Shown: positions 48,933 through 56,797 of the stretch, piece by piece
Layout: every line of letters starts with the position of its first letter
Numbering within the stretch: the first letter of the stretch is position 1
NCBI RefSeq assembly: GCF_003270085.1
Contig: NZ_QFDQ01000029.1
Coordinates: 1-64,000, forward strand
Source: Streptomyces triticisoli
GTDB lineage: Bacteria; Actinomycetota; Actinomycetes; Streptomycetales; Streptomycetaceae
Length of the DNA stretch: 64,000 nucleotides
Direction of reading: 5' to 3'
Position numbers and translations under genes: made by a program
Notes under the pieces: generated by a model
What the model was told of the DNA's origin: nothing
Database searches by the model: none
Seen by the model: the letters and a program-made list of their open reading frames with translations, nothing else

Positions 48933-51320
48933 TCAACGGTCCACTTTCTCACCCGTGCCGGACGGGCCGGCGTCTTCCGCTGCGGTGTCCGGTGCCGGGT
49001 CACTCGGCTGCTTTGGGGCGTCGTTCTCCGGCTCGCCCGTGATCTCGCCGGTCCCGTCGGCGCCGCCCTCACCGCTGTCCGTGTCCGTTTTCTCGGCGGC
49101 CTCGGCCGTAGCAGCGCCCTGTGCGGCCTCCCGGGCCGCCGCCCGCTTGCGCTGGGTGTACATGCGGAAGCCGGCGAGGACGAGCAGCAGGACACCGCCG
49201 CCGATGACCAGCATCACCGTGGCCGTGATCTCGGTGACCTTCACGTCGAAGGTGATGGGCGTCCCGTACTCCCGGCCGTCCTGCGTGTAGAGCTGGGCGA
49301 CCACCGTCACCGGACCGTTGGCGTTGGCCGATGTGGTGAACTTCACGGACTGGCTGTGCCCACCGGAGACCGCGACGGACTGCTCCGAGTAGGCCTTGCC
49401 GCCGATCTTGAGACGGGTGGGGTTGGTCGAGGTGAGCCGCAGCACCAGATGGTCGACGCCCTGCACCAGGTTGTTCTGCACGGTCACCGGGATCGTGGCG
49501 CTGCGGCCGGAGAGCTTCGTCTCCGACTTGTCGATCAGCTTGACCTGTTCGGAGAGGTCGTCGAGGTACGCCTCCACGCCGTCCCGGAAGTGCTCCGCCT
49601 CGTCGGCCCGGCCGCGCCACGCCGTGGACATCTCGCGGTTCATGGCGCGTCCGAAGGGTGTGACGACCCGGGACTCGTCGGTCAGGACGACCTTGAAGTT
49701 GTCGACCTTGTCCTGCGTTCTGGCGATCGCCGCGAAGGCGGAGCGGCCCAGTTCCTTCTTGCGCAGCGAGGAAGGGTAGCCGGCGGTCGACGGGACCCTC
49801 GTGGTGGCACCGGGGTCCGGCACGGCCTTGGCGGCCGCGGTCAGGTCCTGCGACTGGGACCAGGTGCTCTGCTGGAGGGCCGTCAGCGCCTGCGCCATGG
49901 CCTGGGCCTGGTGCGCGGTCGGCATGCGCTGCGGGGCCACGACGATGCTGCGCTGCTTGTTCGTCTGGTCGTGGAGCTCCAGGCTCTGGGCGAGGAACTG
50001 CTGTACGGCGAGTGTGGTGGTGCCGGCCCGCGACATGTCGCCCTCGAACGCCGTTGACAGGCGCTCGTCCGCGACGACTGCCGTGGTGCCGCCGCCGATG
50101 GGGCGGGCCGCGGAGGGCGTGTAGGTCATGTCGTCGGTCTCCCGCAGGCTGTCGCTGCGCGCAATGACCTTGTCGGCGCCCGCGGAGGTGGCGACCTTGA
50201 CGATCGAGGGGTCTACGGCGCCGTCCACGGGCCAGGCGAAGTCCGTGCTCGGTTTCACATGGAGCACCGTCTCCACCGTGCCGGCGGCGACGTCGGTGGC
50301 GTCCTTGAGCTGGCTCAGCGAGCCGGTCACGCTCGTGCCGCCGTGGGCGAGGGAGGCCAGGTCGGGGTCGGCGAAGGGCAGCGCCACGACCTCCTTGCCC
50401 GCCACCGCCTGCTGCAGTTCGGCGAGCCACTGCTTGGCGACCGCCTGATGGGTGCCCGGGATGGGCGTGCCGCCGTCCGTCTGGACGCGGTAGCTGCGGG
50501 TCATGGCGTCCACGGACGCCAGCAGGTCGGGGTCGATGACCCAGGTGACGTCGAGGTTCTTGCCCAGCGACAGCATCTGCTCCAGGCGGCCACCGGGAGC
50601 GATGTCCTTGGCCAAGTCGTCGTTGAGGAAGACCGGCGTCTGCTGGGCGCCGGGCCCCGTCTCGGCGGTCATGTGGACGTGGGACACGAGCGGCCACAGA
50701 TAGGTCGTCTTCGTCTTCGTGTCCGCATCGGCCGGCTTCCACGGCAGGAACGTGTGCTGGATGCCCAGCACCTGCTCCCAGGGCTGTGCGGAGGTCTGGC
50801 CGGACAGTGAGACGGAGAACCCGTAGACCCCGTCCGTGCCGAGGTTCAGCTTGTCGACCGGCACGGAGATGTTGAAGTGCTCGGCGACGCCCGGGGCGAG
50901 CTTGGCGAACTTCTGGACGTACTTGCCGCCGACCTCGGAGCCGTCGGCGCCCCACTCGAACGCGGTGCGCCGGGCCACGGCGTCGATCGCCGAGCGGGTG
51001 TCCAGTTCCCGACCTACGCGCAGTCCCACGTGGGCGTCGGTGACCGCCTGCTTGCCGTTGTTCGTCACGGTGCCCGAGACGGTCAGCGTGTCCCCGTCCG
51101 AGGGAACGCTGGGGCTGAGGGAGTCGAGGGAGACGGACACCGTGCGTGAGCCCGACGCGGCCCGGGGGGAATCCTGGCCGGCGGCGTGCGCGGCCGGCGC
51201 GGCGGGCAGCTGGAGCAGTCCGGCCAGCAGGGGTGCCCCGGCGAGCAGTGCCCCGGCACGCCGCAGCAGGCGGCGGGCAGGTGAGGGACAGGTCCCCTGG
51301 AAGTCTGCCGCCTCGGCCAC
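48933..51320 (-). CDS. DUF6049 family secreted, membrane-anchored protein
   Basis: 795 aa from a GTG at 51320 (family-like start AEAADFQG); a GTG at 51368 in frame is an alternative. A signal peptide (LLRRAGALLAGAPLLAGLLQ), a large extracytoplasmic region with an Ig-like start (VSVSLDSLSPSVPSDGDTLT), a C-terminal helix (ATVMLVIGGGVLLLVLAGF) and an acidic cytoplasmic tail. Corresponds to mycobacterial Rv3909 next to mviN; function unknown, wall-related by context. It precedes murJ by 46 bases. Confidence 0.85.
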   Translation of the reverse strand: MAEAADFQGTCPSPARRLLRRAGALLAGAPLLAGLLQLPAAPAAHAAGQDSPRAASGSRTVSVSLDSLSPSVPSDGDTLTVSGTVTNNGKQAVTDAHVGLRVGRELDTRSAIDAVARRTAFEWGADGSEVGGKYVQKFAKLAPGVAEHFNISVPVDKLNLGTDGVYGFSVSLSGQTSAQPWEQVLGIQHTFLPWKPADADTKTKTTYLWPLVSHVHMTAETGPGAQQTPVFLNDDLAKDIAPGGRLEQMLSLGKNLDVTWVIDPDLLASVDAMTRSYRVQTDGGTPIPGTHQAVAKQWLAELQQAVAGKEVVALPFADPDLASLAHGGTSVTGSLSQLKDATDVAAGTVETVLHVKPSTDFAWPVDGAVDPSIVKVATSAGADKVIARSDSLRETDDMTYTPSAARPIGGGTTAVVADERLSTAFEGDMSRAGTTTLAVQQFLAQSLELHDQTNKQRSIVVAPQRMPTAHQAQAMAQALTALQQSTWSQSQDLTAAAKAVPDPGATTRVPSTAGYPSSLRKKELGRSAFAAIARTQDKVDNFKVVLTDESRVVTPFGRAMNREMSTAWRGRADEAEHFRDGVEAYLDDLSEQVKLIDKSETKLSGRSATIPVTVQNNLVQGVDHLVLRLTSTNPTRLKIGGKAYSEQSVAVSGGHSQSVKFTTSANANGPVTVVAQLYTQDGREYGTPITFDVKVTEITATVMLVIGGGVLLLVLAGFRMYTQRKRAAAREAAQGAATAEAAEKTDTDSGEGGADGTGEITGEPENDAPKQPSDPAPDTAAEDAGPSGTGEKVDR

Positions 51321-51617
51321 GCGCTCGCCCGTCCCTCGTCGTCTTTGGTCGTCGGAATGTGCGTCCACGCATGGTAACGATGCGCGCCGAAGGGAAGTGC
51401 CGCGGAGCCGGTCATACGATCATGGGACGCCGACAGCTGCCCTGGATGTACGAGCATCCGAGGACATCATCCGTTACGCCGCAAAGGCTGGTCCTGGTGG
51501 GTAATGAGAGGTCTGTCTTCGCGTTCCACGGGATGCCGTCCCCGCACGCCCGCCGGGTGTCCGCGCGGGAACAATGACGGCGCGGCCGACCGCCTGGGCC
51601 ACGTACCCTTTTCTGTT

Positions 51618-53090
51618 GTGCCGAACGCCAACGAAGACACTTCCTCTGTTCTGAGCCAGGTGCAGCAGCGCGCTGTGAGCGAACTGCTGCGGGTGGCCCC
51701 CGTCGCCGACGATCTCGCGTGCCGCTTCCAGGAGGCCGGGTTCTCCCTCGCCCTGGTCGGCGGCTCGGTCCGGGACGCGCTGCTCGGCCGGCTCGGCAAC
51801 GACCTGGACTTCACCACCGACGCCCGACCCGAGGACGTACTGAAGATCGTGCGGCCGTGGGCCGACGCCGTGTGGGACGTCGGGATCGCCTTCGGTACGG
51901 TCGGGGCGCAGAAGCACGTCCGCGTCGGAGACACTGATCGATGCTTCCAGATCGAAGTGACCACCTACCGGTCGGAGGCCTACGACCGCTCCTCGCGCAA
52001 GCCCGAGGTGTCGTACGGCGACTCCATCGAGGAAGATCTCGTCCGGCGTGACTTCACCGCCAACGCGATGGCCCTGGCGTTGCCGGAGAAGACGTTCATC
52101 GACCCGCACAACGGCCTCGCGGACCTCGCGGCGCGCGTGCTGCGTACCCCCGCCACGCCCGAGGAGTCCTTCTCCGACGACCCGCTGCGCATGATGCGGG
52201 CCGCGCGTTTCGCCGCCCAGCTCGACTTCGAGGTCGCCCCCGAGGTCGTCACGGCGATGAAGGAGATGTCCGCCCGTATCGAGATCGTCTCGGCCGAGCG
52301 GATCCGGGACGAGCTGAACAAGCTGATTCTGTCGGTCCACCCGCGCCAGGGTCTGACCTTGCTCGTCGACACCGGTCTCGCCGACCATGTCCTGCCCGAA
52401 CTGCCGGCCCTGCGCCTGGAGAGCGACGAGCACCACCGGCACAAGGACGTCTACGAGCACACGCTGACCGTCCTGGAGCAGGCGATGGCGCTGGAGGAGG
52501 ACCCCGACCTGACCCTCCGCCTGGCCGCCCTTCTGCACGACATCGGCAAGCCGCGCACACGCCGTTTCGAGAAGGACGGCCGGGTCTCCTTCCACCATCA
52601 CGAGGTGGTCGGCGCGAAGATGACCAAGAAGCGCATGACGGTGCTGAAGTACTCCAACGAGCTGGTGAAAGATGTCTCCCGTCTGGTCGAGCTCCACCTG
52701 CGCTTCCACGGCTACGGCACCGGTGAGTGGACGGACTCCGCGGTCCGCCGCTACGTCCGTGACGCGGGCCCGCTGCTCGACCGGCTCCACAAGCTGACCC
52801 GCTCGGACTGCACCACCCGCAACAAGCGCAAGGCTGCCGCGCTGTCCCGGGCGTACGACGGTCTGGAGGAGCGCATCGCCCAGCTCCAGCAACAGGAGGA
52901 GCTCGATGCGATTCGCCCGGACCTCGACGGCAATCAGATCATGGAGATCCTCGGCATCAAACCCAGCCCGGCCGTCGGCAAGGCGTACAAGCACATGCTG
53001 GAACTCCGTCTGGAGAACGGACCGATGGAGCACGATGCGGCGGTGGCGGCCCTCAAGGAGTGGTGGGCCGAACAGGACGGGCTGAGCTGA
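51618..53090 (+). CDS. cca: CCA-adding tRNA nucleotidyltransferase
   Basis: 490 aa from a GTG at 51618. Class II nucleotidyltransferase head LVGGSVRDALLGRLGNDLDF with the catalytic DLD, RRDFTANAMAL, then an HD domain (HRHKDVYEHTLTVLEQ, LLHDIGKPRT). It adds or repairs CCA on tRNA 3' ends, needed here because both tRNA genes of the window lack encoded CCA. Divergent from DUF6049; the 297-base gap between them shows no other feature. Confidence 0.95.
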   Translation: MPNANEDTSSVLSQVQQRAVSELLRVAPVADDLACRFQEAGFSLALVGGSVRDALLGRLGNDLDFTTDARPEDVLKIVRPWADAVWDVGIAFGTVGAQKHVRVGDTDRCFQIEVTTYRSEAYDRSSRKPEVSYGDSIEEDLVRRDFTANAMALALPEKTFIDPHNGLADLAARVLRTPATPEESFSDDPLRMMRAARFAAQLDFEVAPEVVTAMKEMSARIEIVSAERIRDELNKLILSVHPRQGLTLLVDTGLADHVLPELPALRLESDEHHRHKDVYEHTLTVLEQAMALEEDPDLTLRLAALLHDIGKPRTRRFEKDGRVSFHHHEVVGAKMTKKRMTVLKYSNELVKDVSRLVELHLRFHGYGTGEWTDSAVRRYVRDAGPLLDRLHKLTRSDCTTRNKRKAAALSRAYDGLEERIAQLQQQEELDAIRPDLDGNQIMEILGIKPSPAVGKAYKHMLELRLENGPMEHDAAVAALKEWWAEQDGLS

Positions 53091-53102
53091 CGCCGTGCGA
53101 CG

Positions 53103-53130
53103 GGGTCATGTTTCACGTGAAACATGACCC
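53103..53130. other. parS: parS site 6 in a 28-bp perfect palindrome
   Basis: The 14-bp parS (53110-53123) is flanked by GGGTCAT and ATGACCC, giving a perfect 28-bp palindrome just after the CCA gene. It may also act as a terminator hairpin. Confidence 0.93.
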
Positions 53131-53144
53131 AGGGGAGAACCCCG

Positions 53145-53176
53145 AGGGGCGATGTTTCACGTGAAACGTCGCCCCT
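53145..53176. other. parS: parS site 7 in a 32-bp palindrome
   Basis: parS (53154-53167) flanked by AGGGGCGA and TCGCCCCT with a single T/G mismatch. Its centre is 44 bp from that of parS 6. It lies between the convergent CCA and MFS genes. Confidence 0.93.
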
Positions 53177-53230
53177 CCTTCATCAAGCCCAAGGGGCTGT
53201 TGATCATCAAGGGGCGCATCGATGTGGCAT

Positions 53231-54493
53231 TCATCGACGCTCGAAGCCGACCATGGTGACCGCAACCGCTGCATGGATGACAGCGGCCATGATCACCAGC
53301 ACGGCCGAGCGGCCGTCCGGTGGCAGTATCAGCGTGGCGACGCCCGCGGCGCCCACGAAGGCGACATTGAACAGCACGTCGTACACGGAGAAGATCCGGC
53401 CGCGAAAGCCGTCGTCCACCGCGGACTGCACCACGGTGTCCGTGGCGATCTTCGCGCCCTGAGTGGTCAGCCCCAGGACGAACGCCGCGACCAGCAGGGG
53501 GCCGGTGGTGAACGGCAGGCCGAGGGCGAGTTCGAGGACCGCCGCGCAGCCGGCGCACACGGCGATCCAGCGGGTGGGTCCGAGTCGTCCCGCCGCCCAC
53601 GGCGTCACGACGGCCGCCGCGAAGAACCCGGCGCCGGAAAGCCCCAACGCCAGCCCGAGCAGGCGCAGTCCGTCCTTCGTGTCCGAGGTCAGGCCATAGC
53701 GGCACAGCATCAGCACCATGACCGTCAGAGCTCCGTAGCAGAACCGCATCAGTGCCATCGACGCCAGCGCCAGGGCGGCTTCCCGGCGCGGCGGTGCGGC
53801 GAGATGCCGTATGCCCGCCATCAGGCCGCGCGCGGTGCCGGTCAGTGCCGCGCCCAGCCGGGGGTGGACCGGTGCCCGGTCGGGGCCGAGCAGTTCCGGA
53901 GCCATGAGGAGCGAGGTGAGTGCCGCGCACAGGTAGAGGACGGCCCCCAACAGCACCACGGCCGCGTCGGAGTCCGCGCCCAGCAGCCGTACGAGGAAGG
54001 CGAGACCGCCACCCGCGAACGCGGCCAGGGAACCGGCGGTCGGCGACAGGGAGTTGGCCATCACCAGCCGCTCGGCGTCGACCACGCGCGGCAGCGCGGC
54101 GGACAGCCCGGACAGAACGAAGCGGTTGACGGCGGTGACGCACAGGGCGGAGACGTAGAACAGCCAGTCCGGCACGGTGGCGACCATCAGCACCGCGGTG
54201 GTGGCCGCCATCACCGCGCGTGCCAGGTTGCCGTAGAGGAAGACCTGCCGGCGCCGCCAGCGGTCCAGCAGGACACCGGCGAACGGGCCGACCAGAGAGT
54301 ACGGGAGCAGCAGGACCGCCATCGTGGAGGCGATCGCGGCGGCCGAGGTCTGCTTCTCCGGAGAGAAGACGACGTACGCGGCAAGCGCGACCTGGTAGAC
54401 CCCGTCCGCGCCCTGGGAGAGCAGCCGCACGGCGAGCAGGCGTCTGAAGTTCCTCAAGCGCAGCAGAACGCGCAGGTCACGGACGACGGCCAT
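53231..54493 (-). CDS. MFS transporter
   Basis: 420 aa from the ATG at 54493. About twelve hydrophobic segments; the loop GVLLDRWRRRQVFLYGN matches the MFS loop 2-3 signature, and GFRGRIFSVYDVLFNVAF resembles MFS_3/enterobactin-exporter-type carriers. Likely an exporter; substrate unknown. Ends 63 bases from parS 7. Confidence 0.88.
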   Translation of the reverse strand: MAVVRDLRVLLRLRNFRRLLAVRLLSQGADGVYQVALAAYVVFSPEKQTSAAAIASTMAVLLLPYSLVGPFAGVLLDRWRRRQVFLYGNLARAVMAATTAVLMVATVPDWLFYVSALCVTAVNRFVLSGLSAALPRVVDAERLVMANSLSPTAGSLAAFAGGGLAFLVRLLGADSDAAVVLLGAVLYLCAALTSLLMAPELLGPDRAPVHPRLGAALTGTARGLMAGIRHLAAPPRREAALALASMALMRFCYGALTVMVLMLCRYGLTSDTKDGLRLLGLALGLSGAGFFAAAVVTPWAAGRLGPTRWIAVCAGCAAVLELALGLPFTTGPLLVAAFVLGLTTQGAKIATDTVVQSAVDDGFRGRIFSVYDVLFNVAFVGAAGVATLILPPDGRSAVLVIMAAVIHAAVAVTMVGFERR

Positions 54494-54516
54494 GGGGCAC
54501 AGCCTCACATACGGCA

Positions 54517-54551
54517 GGCCCCCGGGAGCACGCACGGTGCGTCCGGGGGCC
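54517..54551 (-). terminator. Terminator after inositol-phosphate synthase
   Basis: GGCCCCCGG / CCGGGGGCC with an inner GCAC/GTGC pairing, 38 bases beyond the synthase stop and before the MFS start. Confidence 0.75.
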
Positions 54552-54588
54552 CAACAGCCCTGGCAGGAGCGGTTTCAGAAGCGGATGG

Positions 54589-55671
54589 TCAGCGCTCGGC
54601 CTCGCCGCGGATGAACTTCTCCACGTTCTCGCGGGCCACGTCGTCGAAGTACTGCACCGGCGGGGACTTCATGAAGTAGGAGGACGCGGAGAGGATCGGA
54701 CCACCGACGCCCCGGTCCTTGGCGATCTTCGCGGCGCGCAGGGCGTCGATGATGACACCGGCGGAGTTCGGGGAGTCCCAGACCTCGAGCTTGTACTCCA
54801 GGTTCAGCGGGACGTCGCCGAAGGCGCGGCCCTCGAGGCGGACGTAGGCCCACTTGCGGTCGTCGAGCCAGGCCACGTAGTCGGACGGACCGATGTGGAC
54901 GTTGTCCTCGCCGAGGTCCCGGTCGGGGATCTGGGAGGTGACGGCCTGGGTCTTGGAGATCTTCTTGGACTCCAGGCGGTCGCGCTCGAGCATGTTCTTG
55001 AAGTCCATGTTGCCGCCGACGTTCAGCTGCATCGTGCGGTCCAGGATGACGCCGCGGTCCTCGAACAGCTTCGCCATGACACGGTGCGTGATGGTGGCGC
55101 CGACCTGCGACTTGATGTCGTCACCGACGATCGGCACGCCCGCCTCGGTGAACTTGTCCGCCCACTCCTTGGTGCCGGCGATGAAGACCGGCAGGGCGTT
55201 GACGAAGGCGACCTTGGCGTCGATGGCGCACTGGGCGTAGAACTTCGCCGCGTCCTCGGAGCCCACGGGCAGGTAGCAGACGAGGACGTCGACCTGCTTG
55301 TCCTTGAGTACCTGGACGACGTCGACCGGCTCCTCGGCAGACTCCTCGATGGTGGCGCGGTAGTACTTGCCGAGGCCGTCGAAGGTGTGGCCGCGCTGGA
55401 CCGTCACTCCGGTGGAGGGCACGTCGCAGATCTTGATGGTGTTGTTCTCGGAGGCGCCGATGGCGTCCGCGAGGTCCAGGCCGACCTTCTTCGCGTCGAC
55501 GTCGAAGGCGGCGACGAACTCGATGTCACGCACGTGGTAGTCGCCGAACTGCACGTGCATGAGGCCCGGGACCTTGGACGCCGGGTCGGCGTCCTTGTAA
55601 TACTCCACGCCCTGTACCAGCGACGCGCTGCAGTTGCCCACGCCGACGATGGCTACGCGAACCGAACCCAT
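54589..55671 (-). CDS. ino1: Inositol-3-phosphate (1L-myo-inositol-1-phosphate) synthase
   Basis: 360 aa. NAD-binding [56 protein letters not shown] and [19 protein letters not shown] identify the prokaryotic synthase. It makes inositol phosphate from glucose 6-phosphate, the entry to phosphatidylinositol and mycothiol in actinomycetes. The PadR gene ends 45 bases upstream on the same strand, so they may form an operon. Confidence 0.96.
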   Translation of the reverse strand: MGSVRVAIVGVGNCSASLVQGVEYYKDADPASKVPGLMHVQFGDYHVRDIEFVAAFDVDAKKVGLDLADAIGASENNTIKICDVPSTGVTVQRGHTFDGLGKYYRATIEESAEEPVDVVQVLKDKQVDVLVCYLPVGSEDAAKFYAQCAIDAKVAFVNALPVFIAGTKEWADKFTEAGVPIVGDDIKSQVGATITHRVMAKLFEDRGVILDRTMQLNVGGNMDFKNMLERDRLESKKISKTQAVTSQIPDRDLGEDNVHIGPSDYVAWLDDRKWAYVRLEGRAFGDVPLNLEYKLEVWDSPNSAGVIIDALRAAKIAKDRGVGGPILSASSYFMKSPPVQYFDDVARENVEKFIRGEAER

Positions 55672-55716
55672 TGGCGGTTGCTCCCTGTGTGTACTCGGTG
55701 AAGCCCCGACGGGACC

Positions 55717-56400
55717 TCACGTGGCGGTGTCGTCGGGCGTATCCGGCCGGGAAGGCTCCCCGGACCGGGGCAGGCCGCCCGTCGCTCCAGTTGCGGTGTC
55801 CTGCGAGGCGGGCCCCCCGGAGCCGGAACCCTTGAGGTCCCGCCCGGCCCGCTCGCTCTCGATGAGCTCGTTCAGCCAGCGCACTTCGCGCTCCACGGAC
55901 TCCATCCCGTGGCGCTGGAGCTCGAGTGTGTAGTCGTCGAGGCGCTCTCGGGTGCGCGCCAGGGAGATCCGCATCTTCTCCAGGCGCTCCTCCAGCCGGC
56001 TGCGGCGGCCCTCGAGCACGCGCATGCGTACGTCGCGCGACGTCTGCCCGAAGAAGGCGAAGCGCGCGGCGAAGTGCTCATCCTCGTACGTGTCGGGGCC
56101 CGTCTGGGAGAGCAGCTCCTCGAAGTGCTCCTTGCCCTCGGCCGTCAACCGGTAGACGATCTTGGCGCGGCGTCCCGCGAGCGCGGCGGCGACGGCGTCC
56201 TCCGGTGCGCTCCCCGGCTCCTCGATCAACCAGCCGTTGGCGACCAGCGTCTTGAGGCAGGGATAGAGCGACCCATAGCTGAACGCCCGGAACACGCCCA
56301 GTGACGTATTGAGCCGTTTGCGCAGCTCGTAGCCGTGCATCGGAGATTCACGCAGCAGGCCGAGTACGGCGAACTCCAGGATCCCGGAACGCCGGCCCAT
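55717..56400 (-). CDS. PadR family transcriptional regulator
   Basis: 227 aa from the ATG at 56400 with GGAGGCGACG before it. N-terminal winged helix (ILEFAVLGLLRESPMHGYEL, SYGSLYPCLKTLVANGWL), then helical C-terminal part (RRSRLEERLEKMRISLARTR) for dimerisation and a disordered tail. A perfect 10-1-10 palindrome 75 bases upstream is a likely self-operator. It probably also affects ino1 downstream. The inducer is unknown. Confidence 0.92.
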   Translation of the reverse strand: MGRRSGILEFAVLGLLRESPMHGYELRKRLNTSLGVFRAFSYGSLYPCLKTLVANGWLIEEPGSAPEDAVAAALAGRRAKIVYRLTAEGKEHFEELLSQTGPDTYEDEHFAARFAFFGQTSRDVRMRVLEGRRSRLEERLEKMRISLARTRERLDDYTLELQRHGMESVEREVRWLNELIESERAGRDLKGSGSGGPASQDTATGATGGLPRSGEPSRPDTPDDTAT

Positions 56401-56474
56401 CGTCGCCTCCTCTCTGCCGCGACCCGGTGTGGAGGGTGCCGCTCCGGGTGCCATGACGGTCTTTATCTCGCGCT

Positions 56475-56495
56475 GATGTATCGACTCGATACATC
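56475..56495. promoter_or_regulatory. Candidate PadR operator
   Basis: GATGTATCGA, C, TCGATACATC, a perfect inverted repeat containing the ATGT...ACAT ends typical of PadR sites (spacing here 11, not the usual 8-10). It sits in the promoter region of the padR-ino1 unit. Confidence 0.75.
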
Positions 56496-56797
56496 ACGAC
56501 GATAGAACGGTGCTTCGGATGCGACAAGAGGGGAACGGGTGAGCGGGATCACATCACCGCTTTGTTGAAGCCAAGTTGCCTGGTTTGGGGTGAACTTCGG
56601 GGTTCAGCGGGTTGCGGTGGTGCGTAGTCTGTGCGCCATGCATACCGCCGGGAACCGAGTGACGCCTGGGGACGTCCTCGTCCCGGGTGCAGTACGGGTG
56701 AATGTGCGACCGACCGCATCCGTACTTCGGGGGGACCGGAAACCAGCCGCCTTTTCCAGGCGCGCAAGGGTGCGCCTGCCCGAGGAGTAGTCGTTCG
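56496..56797. promoter_or_regulatory. Gap between the PadR operator and the class A PBP gene
   Basis: About 300 bases without a gene, to the right of the operator. The plus-strand ribosome site GAGGAG lies near 56782. TAGTCT at 56617-56622 is a possible -10 box, but no -35 at proper spacing was seen. Confidence 0.35.
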
